A program made the translations under genes and the position numbers. DNA of 11,052 bases from Pseudomonadota bacterium. GTDB lineage: Bacteria; Pseudomonadota; Gammaproteobacteria; CAMYNG01. Positions 5,608 to 11,052 of this stretch are shown here, piece by piece. Location of the stretch: assembly GCA_020347585.1 (NCBI GenBank), contig CP070733.1, positions 511,109 to 522,160 on the forward strand, written 5' to 3'. The notes under the pieces are model-generated. The model searched no databases. It saw nothing but the letters and a program-made list of their open reading frames with translations, and was not told the origin of the DNA. The first letter of the stretch is position 1, and each line of letters starts with the position of its first letter.

Positions 5608-7799
5608 TCGCCGGTGCCCGTCTTTAATGCAGGGCACAATGCCTCGAGGCGCGCGAGGTAGCGCTCTACCACGTCGCTGTTGCTTTCGAGTAACTGTCGG
5701 GCGCGTGCGCCGAGTGCCAGAGCCTTGTCCGGCGCGCGCAGGAAGCGCTCGAGGTACTCACCCAGCGCGGCCTCGTCCGGCACCTGCACCGCCGCATCCT
5801 CCGCTACGAAGCGCCGCGCCTCATCCTCGAAGTTGTGCATGTGCGGACCGAACACCACCGGCTTGCCAAACTGCGCAACCTCGAGGATGTTGTGTCCGCC
5901 CACCGGCGCGAACGAACCACCCATCACCGTCAGATCGGCGCCGGCGATGAACTGCGTGAGTTCGCCAAAGGTATCGGCCACATAGATCTGGGTGAGCGGG
6001 GTGACTGCATCCCCCTTACTGCGGACTGCGACGTTCGCGGCGACAGTGCGAAGTTGTTTGAGGATCTTCGCAGCGCGGTGCGGGTGGCGCGGTGCGATCA
6101 CCAACAGATGGGAATCCTGCGCGATGCGCAACCACAGGCGCGCCAGGCGCAGTTCCTCATCGTCGTGGGTTGAGGCCGCGAGCACGTAGCGTCGCCCGAG
6201 GTCGATGGGTTCAACGGCCGCATGTTCGCCGCTTGCAAACTTAATGTTGCCAATAACTTCTACCTTGTCTGGATCGGGCGACATGCTAATGAAGCGCGCC
6301 CGGTCCTCCTCGGAACGTGCCAGAATTGCGCTGGTGTACTCTATCGAGCGGCTCAGCAGGTGACGCAGCCAGCCCTTGGCCCGCAGGGTGCGCGGCGAGA
6401 TGCGGCCATTGACGATAAAGATCGGGATCGCGCGGTTGTGCAGGTGCTCGTAGAGGTTAGGCCACAGCTCGGTCTCCACGATCAGCGCGCAGCCGGGCTG
6501 CAGCCAGTTGAGAAAACGACGCACGTTGTGTTCCCAGTCGAGCGGCAGGTAGTGCTGGCGCACCTCAGGCGGCAGACGCTTGCGCGCGACCTCGCCGCCG
6601 GTGGGTGTCGCTGTGGTCAGTGCCAGCGTGAGATCAGGGTGCATTGCACGGATTGCCAGAATCAGCGGCAGTACGGCATTGACCTCGCCGACCGATGCCG
6701 CATGCACCCAGACATCCACCGGCCCGCCCGCTGCGCCGGGGATGCCGGCACGCTGGCGCAGGTAGCGCGCGTCGCGCTGGCGCAGCGCCAGCCAGGCGGT
6801 ATAGACCAGCGCCGGCAACGCCAGCAGCGTCATGAATCGGGTATAGTGACGTAGGCTGCGGTCGCGCCGCGGTGGATAAACGTCGGGCTCGCCGGGCGGG
6901 CGCGTCTTAAAGCGGCGGTGCGCCCACAGGTATTGCTCAGGGGTGCGCCGCACCTGTTCTTCGATGGCCTGGTTGATGCGCGTGGCGTCGGCAACTTCGT
7001 CGCCGCTGGGGAAGTTTTCGAACATCGGTCCGATGCGCAGCAGGTAACCTTGGGTACCGGGCAGGCGCTCGGAATAGAACGGCACTGTCGGTACGTCAGC
7101 GAGCTGGGCGATGCGCGCGATAACGTTGAGCGTGGCGGTGGGCACGCCCATGAAGGGCGCGAACACCGAGCGTCGGGGGCCGAAGTCCTGGTCCGGCGCC
7201 ATCCATACAATCTCGCCACGCTTCAGCTTGCGCACGATATCGCGGATGTCGGTGCTGCGTACCAGGCCGCCAAAGACGCGGTGGCGCGAGGCGGAGAGCA
7301 CGGTCTCGAACAGGCGGTTGTGGGCACGCTTGTAGGTCGGGTTCAGCGGGTGCCAGTGATAGGAGATGAAGCGGCCGCCGATCTCTAGGGTCGTGTAGTG
7401 TCCGCCAAGTACCAGGACTCCCTTGCCAAGGCGTTCCACCTTGTCCGCATTTTCAAGGCCTTCCATGCGATAGAGCTTTTTGAGCTTGCTGTCGCTGCCC
7501 CACCACGCCAGCGGTGACTCGAAGATGGCAAGCGTGGCCGAGCGAAAGCTGCGCCGTGCCAGCCGCTGTTGCGCCGGCGTGTCGAGTTCAGGAAAACACA
7601 GGCGAATGTTGGCCAGTGTCACGGCGCGCCGCGAGGACAAAAGGTAGTAGCCAAGCCAGCCCAGGGAGTGGCCCAGCGCGAGCATCACCGGGTAGGGCAA
7701 GCGGGTGGTTAGCCACAGCGCGCCCATGCCGAGCCAGGTCGGCCAGTAGCGCGGGCCAATGAACTTGCGCAAGGGAATCGCGTTTTGCTGCCCGGTCAT
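5592..7799 (-). CDS. Bifunctional fusion: LpxL/HtrB-type lipid A acyltransferase + WaaA Kdo transferase
   Basis: One uninterrupted 735-codon frame encodes two complete enzymes. Residues 1 to about 308 form a late lipid A acyltransferase of E. coli LpxL length. PRYWPTWLG lies at 16-24, and a membrane segment follows at about 22-55. The HX4E dyad is H134/E139 in GGHYTTLE. VWMAPDQDFGPRRSVFAPF at 198-216 and EQYLWAHRRFKTRP at 288-301 match LpxL closely. Residues about 316-735 (some 420, against 425 in E. coli) form WaaA, a CMP-Kdo:lipid IVA transferase. It has a membrane anchor at about 322-340, VHAASVGE at 365-372 with the catalytic Glu at E372, VETELWPNL at 441-449, STHDDEE at 543-549, and GGSFAPVGGHNILE at 627-640. 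The join (about 302-320) is a short Arg/Pro-rich linker with no stop or frameshift in the given sequence. Both active sites appear intact. The two steps are consecutive, since LpxL-type enzymes act on Kdo-bearing lipid IVA. tolC ends 89 bases upstream on the same strand. No good Shine-Dalgarno precedes ATG 7799, but the family N-terminus supports it. Confidence 0.93.
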   Translation of the reverse strand: MTGQQNAIPLRKFIGPRYWPTWLGMGALWLTTRLPYPVMLALGHSLGWLGYYLLSSRRAVTLANIRLCFPELDTPAQQRLARRSFRSATLAIFESPLAWWGSDSKLKKLYRMEGLENADKVERLGKGVLVLGGHYTTLEIGGRFISYHWHPLNPTYKRAHNRLFETVLSASRHRVFGGLVRSTDIRDIVRKLKRGEIVWMAPDQDFGPRRSVFAPFMGVPTATLNVIARIAQLADVPTVPFYSERLPGTQGYLLRIGPMFENFPSGDEVADATRINQAIEEQVRRTPEQYLWAHRRFKTRPPGEPDVYPPRRDRSLRHYTRFMTLLALPALVYTAWLALRQRDARYLRQRAGIPGAAGGPVDVWVHAASVGEVNAVLPLILAIRAMHPDLTLALTTATPTGGEVARKRLPPEVRQHYLPLDWEHNVRRFLNWLQPGCALIVETELWPNLYEHLHNRAIPIFIVNGRISPRTLRAKGWLRHLLSRSIEYTSAILARSEEDRARFISMSPDPDKVEVIGNIKFASGEHAAVEPIDLGRRYVLAASTHDDEELRLARLWLRIAQDSHLLVIAPRHPHRAAKILKQLRTVAANVAVRSKGDAVTPLTQIYVADTFGELTQFIAGADLTVMGGSFAPVGGHNILEVAQFGKPVVFGPHMHNFEDEARRFVAEDAAVQVPDEAALGEYLERFLRAPDKALALGARARQLLESNSDVVERYLARLEALCPALKTGTGDQVES

Positions 7800-7888
7800 G
7801 CGGCAATGGTAAGAGATTACACGCGTTGCTCAAAATCGCCGGCGGCACGTGTGTCGTGGCCGGCCGGATCGAGCGTGCTAGGTTCCGT

Positions 7889-9220
7889 CTACCGGAGCCA
7901 CTTGTTGAGGCTCTCCAGGTCCTCAACGGTCAGGACGCCTGCGGCCTGCTTGAGAATCAGGGTCTGCAGCACGTAGTCGTAACGCGCCCCGGCATACACG
8001 CTCTTAGCCTGGAACACGTCGCGCTGGCGGTTGAGTACGTCCACCGCGGTGCGGGTGCCGACATCGAAGCCGGCCTCGGTGGCTTCGAGCGCAGTCTGGG
8101 TTGACACCAGCGCCTGTTTCACGGCGCGCACACCGCTGATGTTGGCCAGCGTGGTCAGGTAAGCGCTGCGCGCTTCGCGCTCGGTGGCGCGGCGCTGCGC
8201 CTCGTATAAATCCTTGCTCTGTTGGTACTGCGCGGCTGCCTGGCGGGTCTGGGACTGCACGCGCCCGCCCTCGTAGATTGGAACCTCCAGCACCAACGTG
8301 GCGCTGAGATCCTCGCTTTCCCGCCCGACGATGGGCTCATCGGACTGATCAGTGGCACTATATCCGGCGTTGAGGTTGAGCGTGGGGAGGTGGCCCGCGC
8401 GCTGGCGCTTAACCTCGTGCTCGGCGGTCTGCATGGCATTCTCCGCGGCGATCAGGAACAGGTTTTGATCCAGTGCGGTCTTGACCCATTCCTCGATGTT
8501 GGCCGGCTCGGGCGTGAGCAGCGGAAAGTCCTCGGCGAGCCTGGCCAAATTGTCGTAGTACACGCCGGTCACCTCGCGCAATTCTTCGCGCGCGATGGCC
8601 AGCTGGTTTTCCGCGGCGATTTCCTGGGCCACGGACTGGTCATAGCCGGCCTGGGATTCTGCCACGTCGGTGATGGCGGTGAGGCCCACGTTGAAACGCT
8701 GCTTGGTCTGGTTGAGTTGTTCGCCGATGGCCTTTTTCTCTGAGCGCGCGAACTCGAGATTGTCCTGCGCATCCAGCACATTGAAGTAGCGCTCGGCCAC
8801 GCGTACCAGCAGCGCCTGGCGCTCGGCATTAAAGTTGGCCTCGGCGCGCATAACCTCGTAACCGGCCTGTTTGAGCCGTTGGATGAAGTCGCCGTTGTAG
8901 ATGACCTGGTTCAGGCTCACCCCGTACGAGCCGCTGTTGTATTCCTTGGTGAAAGGCAGTCCGGTTGCCGGCGCAAAGTTGGTCTGATTGAGCGTATCGC
9001 GGATGCGCCCGTAACGCGCGTCAACCGACAACTGTGGCAGGTACAGTGAGCGGGCCTGCGGTTTGGCTTGCAGCGCAGCGTCACGCTCGGAAATGGCCGC
9101 AAGGTAGGTTGGGTCGCTGACCACGGCCTGTTGAAAGACATCCATCAGGCTCGCGGCACGAACCGGCGAATAACCAGTCACAAGCAGACACAGGCTCAGT
9201 GTCATTATCAGGTCGCGCAT
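7889..9220 (-). CDS. tolC: TolC-family outer membrane channel protein
   Basis: A complete 443-residue outer membrane efflux protein. Residues 1-22 form a Sec signal peptide: charged start, hydrophobic core LIMTLSLCLLV, and likely cleavage after VRA at residue 22. No lipobox Cys follows, so it is TolC-type rather than an OprM-type lipoprotein. The mature part shows the two outer-membrane-efflux-protein repeats: the first opens with ASLMDVFQQAVVSDPTYLAA, and the second starts near the middle, with the helical stretch NLFLIAAENAMQTAEHEVKR. The Ala/Gln-rich coiled-coil segments and GFDVGTRTAVDVLNRQRDVF near the C-terminus are also typical. The trimer spans the outer membrane and periplasm and serves type I secretion and RND/MFS efflux pumps. 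A good Shine-Dalgarno AAGGA (plus 9227-9231) lies 6 bases before the ATG. The rhodanese gene ends only 14 bases upstream, indicating cotranscription; the lpxL-waaA gene follows. No pump partners lie in the window, so it is probably the general TolC. Confidence 0.93.
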   Translation of the reverse strand: MRDLIMTLSLCLLVTGYSPVRAASLMDVFQQAVVSDPTYLAAISERDAALQAKPQARSLYLPQLSVDARYGRIRDTLNQTNFAPATGLPFTKEYNSGSYGVSLNQVIYNGDFIQRLKQAGYEVMRAEANFNAERQALLVRVAERYFNVLDAQDNLEFARSEKKAIGEQLNQTKQRFNVGLTAITDVAESQAGYDQSVAQEIAAENQLAIAREELREVTGVYYDNLARLAEDFPLLTPEPANIEEWVKTALDQNLFLIAAENAMQTAEHEVKRQRAGHLPTLNLNAGYSATDQSDEPIVGRESEDLSATLVLEVPIYEGGRVQSQTRQAAAQYQQSKDLYEAQRRATEREARSAYLTTLANISGVRAVKQALVSTQTALEATEAGFDVGTRTAVDVLNRQRDVFQAKSVYAGARYDYVLQTLILKQAAGVLTVEDLESLNKWLR

Positions 9221-9234
9221 GTCACATCCTTAGT

Positions 9235-9555
9235 TCAGTAGCGTCTCATGGTTGGTTCAACGTCCTGGGCCCAGGCTTCCACGCCCCCGGCCAGGTTGAT
9301 CACATTGCTGAAACCGATGTGGTCGAGAAAATAGGCCACTTGGCGGCTGCGGATCCCGTGGTGGCAGATCACCACCGTTTCGCGGTCCTTGTCCAGCGTT
9401 TCCGCTGCGGCCGGTATCTGTCCCATCGGTATCAATTCCGAGCCTTCGATGCGGCAGTACTCGAATTCCCAGGGCTCGCGCACGTCGAGCAGCAGCGGTG
9501 GTTGCTGCGCCGATTCCAAGTGCGCCTTGAGCTCGACCGGGGTAAGGTTACGCAT
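9235..9555 (-). CDS. Single-domain rhodanese (GlpE/PspE-like sulfurtransferase)
   Basis: A 106-residue single rhodanese domain, the size of GlpE. LLLDVREPWEFEYCRIEGS at 21-39 is the first rhodanese signature. VVICHHGIRSRQVAYFL at 61-77 holds the active-site loop, with nucleophile C64 and R69 in the six-residue CXXXXR form of sulfurtransferases. INLAGGVEAW at 86-95 is the C-terminal signature. Such proteins move sulfane sulfur to thiophilic acceptors, and the physiological partner is unknown. There is no signal peptide, so it is presumably cytoplasmic. Start: ATG 9555 gives the standard domain; a TTG at 9615 would add 20 low-complexity residues and reduce the gap from the upstream gene to 9 bases, but it has no ribosome-binding site. 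GAGG directly abuts ATG 9555, which is also not ideal, so the start is uncertain. It sits between the methyltransferase gene and tolC on the same strand. Confidence 0.88.
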   Translation of the reverse strand: MRNLTPVELKAHLESAQQPPLLLDVREPWEFEYCRIEGSELIPMGQIPAAAETLDKDRETVVICHHGIRSRQVAYFLDHIGFSNVINLAGGVEAWAQDVEPTMRRY

Positions 9556-9624
9556 CCTCGTCGGCGTTACCCTGACATTGCCACAGGCCAACGTCCGCGT
9601 TGTCGGGGCGTTCAAACGGCCCGC

Positions 9625-10287
9625 TTAAAGGACGAATCGCTCCGGCTGCGGCGCATTGGCGAGTGCCGGCAGGTTGGTTTCAAAAAGGTACTCCCGCGCC
9701 CAATCGTTGTCGCCGACCCGGGTGATCAACTCGGCTTGCATCACCGGCGCATCACCGACAATGGCAAACAGGCGTCCGCCGACCTTCAGGGACTGCTCGA
9801 AATATCCAGGCAACACTGGCAGCGAGCCGGTAAGGGCAATAACGTCGAAGGGAGCGTGTTCATCCGGTCCCCGCAGGCCATCGCTCACTGCGAGAGTGAC
9901 GTTGTCCAGACCGTGACCAGCAAGCTTGTTACCGGCTTCGACGTTGAGTTCGGCGAGAATCTCGACGCTGTACACCTGCCGCGCCAGGTTGGCGAGCAGC
10001 GCGGTCACGTAGCCGCTGCCGGTGCCGATTTCCAGGACTGTGTCATCGGGCCGGATGTCCAGGGCCTGCAGCATGCGCGCCTCGACCTTGGGCGACATCA
10101 TGACCTGGCCGTGTCCCAGCGGGATACGCATGTCGGTGAAGGCGAGGTTGCGGTATTGCGACGGCACGAAGTCCTCGCGCGGCACCCGCGCCAGCAGGTC
10201 GAGGACCCGTTGATCCAGCACCTCCCAGGGCCGGATCTGTTGTTCGATCATATTAAAGCGTGCCTGTTCGAGGTTCAGTTCGGTCAT
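9625..10287 (-). CDS. pcm: Protein-L-isoaspartate O-methyltransferase family protein (divergent)
   Basis: A complete 220-residue class I SAM-dependent methyltransferase of the PCMT family. FNMIEQQIRPWEVLDQRVLD at 11-30 is the typical N-terminal helix. VPREDFVPSQYRNLAFTD at 35-52 follows, then PLGHGQVMMSP at 56-66. Motif I, VLEIGTGSGYVTALLA at 84-99, binds SAM, and APFDVIALTGSLPVLP at 145-160 is the post-motif strand. Canonical PCMTs carry GQTISQP where this protein has GQVMMSP; the Thr-Ile-Ser part contacts the isoaspartyl substrate. The usual Ala-Ala-Pro after the APFD strand is Gly-Ser-Leu-Pro here. The fold and cofactor site are therefore clear, but repair activity on isoaspartyl proteins is doubtful, and the symbol is given for family only. 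It is the first gene of the probable pcm-rhodanese-tolC-lpxL-waaA run and is divergent from thiC. Its ATG has only a distant ACGGA as ribosome-binding site. Confidence 0.85.
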   Translation of the reverse strand: MTELNLEQARFNMIEQQIRPWEVLDQRVLDLLARVPREDFVPSQYRNLAFTDMRIPLGHGQVMMSPKVEARMLQALDIRPDDTVLEIGTGSGYVTALLANLARQVYSVEILAELNVEAGNKLAGHGLDNVTLAVSDGLRGPDEHAPFDVIALTGSLPVLPGYFEQSLKVGGRLFAIVGDAPVMQAELITRVGDNDWAREYLFETNLPALANAPQPERFVL

Positions 10288-10322
10288 TGTTCTGTTATTC
10301 CGTCACTGCGTTGCGACGCTAC

Positions 10323-10351
10323 AGAGTACGTAGTTTATCCGGTCGAGGCAA
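10323..10351 (-). promoter_or_regulatory. Weak candidate promoter for the pcm-rhodanese-tolC operon
   Basis: On the minus strand TTGCCT (plus 10346-10351) and TACTCT (plus 10323-10328) are separated by 17 bases, about 35 bases before the pcm start codon. The -35 resembles consensus; the -10 matches at only three of six positions. Position and spacing are right, but the match is weak. Confidence 0.28.
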
Positions 10352-10451
10352 GCCACGCAGCCGCCGCTGAATGCGCCCTTACCCATTGATTTTCAGCGGG
10401 TTAGCTGCGATGGCTTGCAAAGGGGTACCCGATCGGATAAGTTGGTTTTTT

Positions 10452-10551
10452 TGCTGGGGGTGCCCGGCTGCCATGGCGCAAAATCCTGAGGGCAGCAGGG
10501 CTGAGACACACCCTGTGAACCTGATCCGGCTCGCACCCGCGTAGGGAAGCA
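10452..10551 (+). promoter_or_regulatory. TPP (thiamine pyrophosphate) riboswitch, THI element
   Basis: The conserved THI-box blocks are all present in order. GGGGGTGCC at 10456-10464 forms the 5' side. A P3 stem pairs GCTGCC (10467-10472) with GGCAGC (10491-10496). CTGAGA at 10501-10506 is the pyrimidine-sensing helix core. ACCTGATCCGG at 10519-10529 is the pyrophosphate-sensing side, and CGCGTAGGGAAGC ends at 10550. P1 closes with TGCT (10452-10455) against AGCA (10548-10551). It is on the same strand as thiC, about 100 bases before the start, the standard location. Binding of TPP is expected to lower thiC expression. Confidence 0.95.
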
Positions 10552-10588
10552 CAGCCTCGCTGAGAAGGCCCTTTCTTCGCCCGCCAGC

Positions 10589-10648
10589 CGTCCCCGGCCA
10601 CCGAATCGCGCGCAGCAGACGCCGACGGTGGCCTGAACTGTGAGGACG
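10589..10648 (+). promoter_or_regulatory. Possible riboswitch expression platform sequestering the thiC ribosome-binding site
   Basis: CGTCC (10589-10593) can pair with GGACG (10644-10648), covering most of the GAGGA Shine-Dalgarno at 10642-10646. Nested inside is a perfect 8-bp helix, GGCCACCG (10596-10603) with CGGTGGCC (10626-10633). No T-run follows, so an intrinsic terminator is unlikely and translational control is the better guess. The pairing was found by eye; how it switches with ligand was not determined. Confidence 0.4.
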
Positions 10649-10654
10649 ACAGCG

Positions 10655-11052
10655 ATGAGCGCAATCCCCGAGGAATTTGCCCAAAAGACCGCCCGGCTTT
10701 CCGAAGCGGTCACCCGGCCGTTTCCCAATTCGCGCAAGATTTACGTGCAGGGCCCACGCTCGGACCTCAGGGTCGGTATGCGCGAAATTGATCAGACCGA
10801 GACCCCCGGGGCATCGGCCAGCGAGTCCAATCCGCCGATCACGGTTTACGATACCTCCGGCCCCTATACCGACCCCGAGGCGCGCATCGACCTGCGCCTC
10901 GGGCTGGCAAACGTGCGCGAGGCGTGTATCGCCGAGCGCGGCGATACCGAGCAACTCGACGGTCCCAGTTCCGCCTATGGGCGCGAGCGCCAGGACGATC
11001 CCGCGCTCGCAGCACTGCGCTTCGAGCACTTGCGCAAACCGCGCCGTGCCAA
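10655..11052 (+). CDS. thiC: Phosphomethylpyrimidine synthase ThiC, 3' end missing
   Basis: The first 132 codons and 2 bases of ThiC; the window ends inside the gene. ThiC is a radical-SAM enzyme with a C-terminal 4Fe-4S cluster that converts aminoimidazole ribotide to hydroxymethylpyrimidine phosphate in cytosolic thiamine synthesis. The visible part is the ThiC-associated N-terminal domain: PFPNSRKIYVQG at about 23-34 and ITVYDTSGPYTDPEARIDLR at about 64-83 are highly conserved in the family, followed by the start of the catalytic region. The barrel and the cysteine cluster lie beyond the edge. The start is supported by GAGGA (10642-10646) 8 bases upstream and by the MSAIPEEF N-terminus. 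It is preceded by a TPP riboswitch, so feedback control by thiamine pyrophosphate is expected. It is divergent from the pcm-rhodanese-tolC run. Confidence 0.96.
   Translation, partial: MSAIPEEFAQKTARLSEAVTRPFPNSRKIYVQGPRSDLRVGMREIDQTETPGASASESNPPITVYDTSGPYTDPEARIDLRLGLANVREACIAERGDTEQLDGPSSAYGRERQDDPALAALRFEHLRKPRRA

Noticed and set aside
5592..6833. Separate waaA gene starting at the internal ATG at 6833 (residue 323)
   Set aside because: The frame is continuous from the acyltransferase half, there is no Shine-Dalgarno before this ATG, and it falls at the start of the membrane anchor. Internal initiation cannot be fully excluded but is not supported.
6222..6854. Plus-strand open frame of 210 codons inside the WaaA half
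   Set aside because: Antisense to strongly conserved WaaA sequence, with no recognisable motif.
7800..7888. GC-rich imperfect inverted repeat between tolC and lpxL-waaA as a terminator
   Set aside because: The arms pair only with bulges and no T-run follows, so termination is not supported.
9199..10389. Long plus-strand open frame of 396 codons opposite the rhodanese and methyltransferase genes
   Set aside because: It lies antisense to two genes with clear family motifs and its translation shows no recognisable domain; long antisense frames are expected in GC-rich DNA.
10415..10441. Possible thiC promoter, TTGCAA and GATAAG
   Set aside because: Spacing is only 15 bases and both boxes match at four of six positions; too weak to list.
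10379..11029. Minus-strand open frames opposite the riboswitch and thiC
   Set aside because: They run through the conserved aptamer and the thiC coding sequence and have no family features.

Overview
The window looks like chromosomal DNA from a gammaproteobacterium of moderately high GC content. The grounds are a Kdo/lipid A gene set that includes a Haemophilus-type Kdo kinase (KdkA), a TolC efflux porin, and thiC under a TPP riboswitch. The genus cannot be told from sequence alone. I found no RNA genes, insertion sequences, CRISPR arrays or phage genes. Coding density is high and no gene-free stretch exceeds 300 bases. The longest are 727-856 and 10288-10654, and the latter is mostly riboswitch and leader.

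Region 1 (1-4887) is a strand-alternating saccharide (LPS core) locus. It holds a partial family-9 (heptosyltransferase-like) glycosyltransferase on the minus strand. Two glycosyltransferases on the plus strand follow: a WaaE-like GT2 and a GT4. Then, back on the minus strand, come a second complete GT9 and a UDP-glucuronate decarboxylase (UDP-xylose synthase). Together they suggest assembly of a heptose-containing core, possibly carrying a pentose or a hexose branch.

Region 2 (4894-9220) covers Kdo-lipid A synthesis and tolC. kdkA (plus strand) starts 6 bp from the start codon of the divergent GT9 gene. Its 3' end overlaps by 16 bp, tail to tail, the 3' end of a 735-codon gene encoding an unusual single polypeptide. 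That polypeptide is a full-length LpxL/HtrB-type lipid A acyltransferase joined in frame to a full-length WaaA Kdo transferase. The three activities (Kdo transfer, Kdo phosphorylation, Kdo-dependent late acylation) are consecutive steps on the same molecule. tolC lies directly upstream of the fusion gene on the same strand.

Region 3 (9235-10287) continues the same minus-strand run. It holds a small single-domain rhodanese and a protein-L-isoaspartate O-methyltransferase family protein. The likely transcription order is pcm-like, rhodanese, tolC, lpxL-waaA.

Region 4 (10288-11052) begins with a divergent intergenic region. A well-formed TPP riboswitch (10452-10551) follows, then a leader with a possible Shine-Dalgarno-sequestering helix, and finally the first 132 codons of thiC, which runs off the window.

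The most noteworthy item is the LpxL-WaaA fusion and its setting beside kdkA. I see no wholly unknown multi-gene system here.
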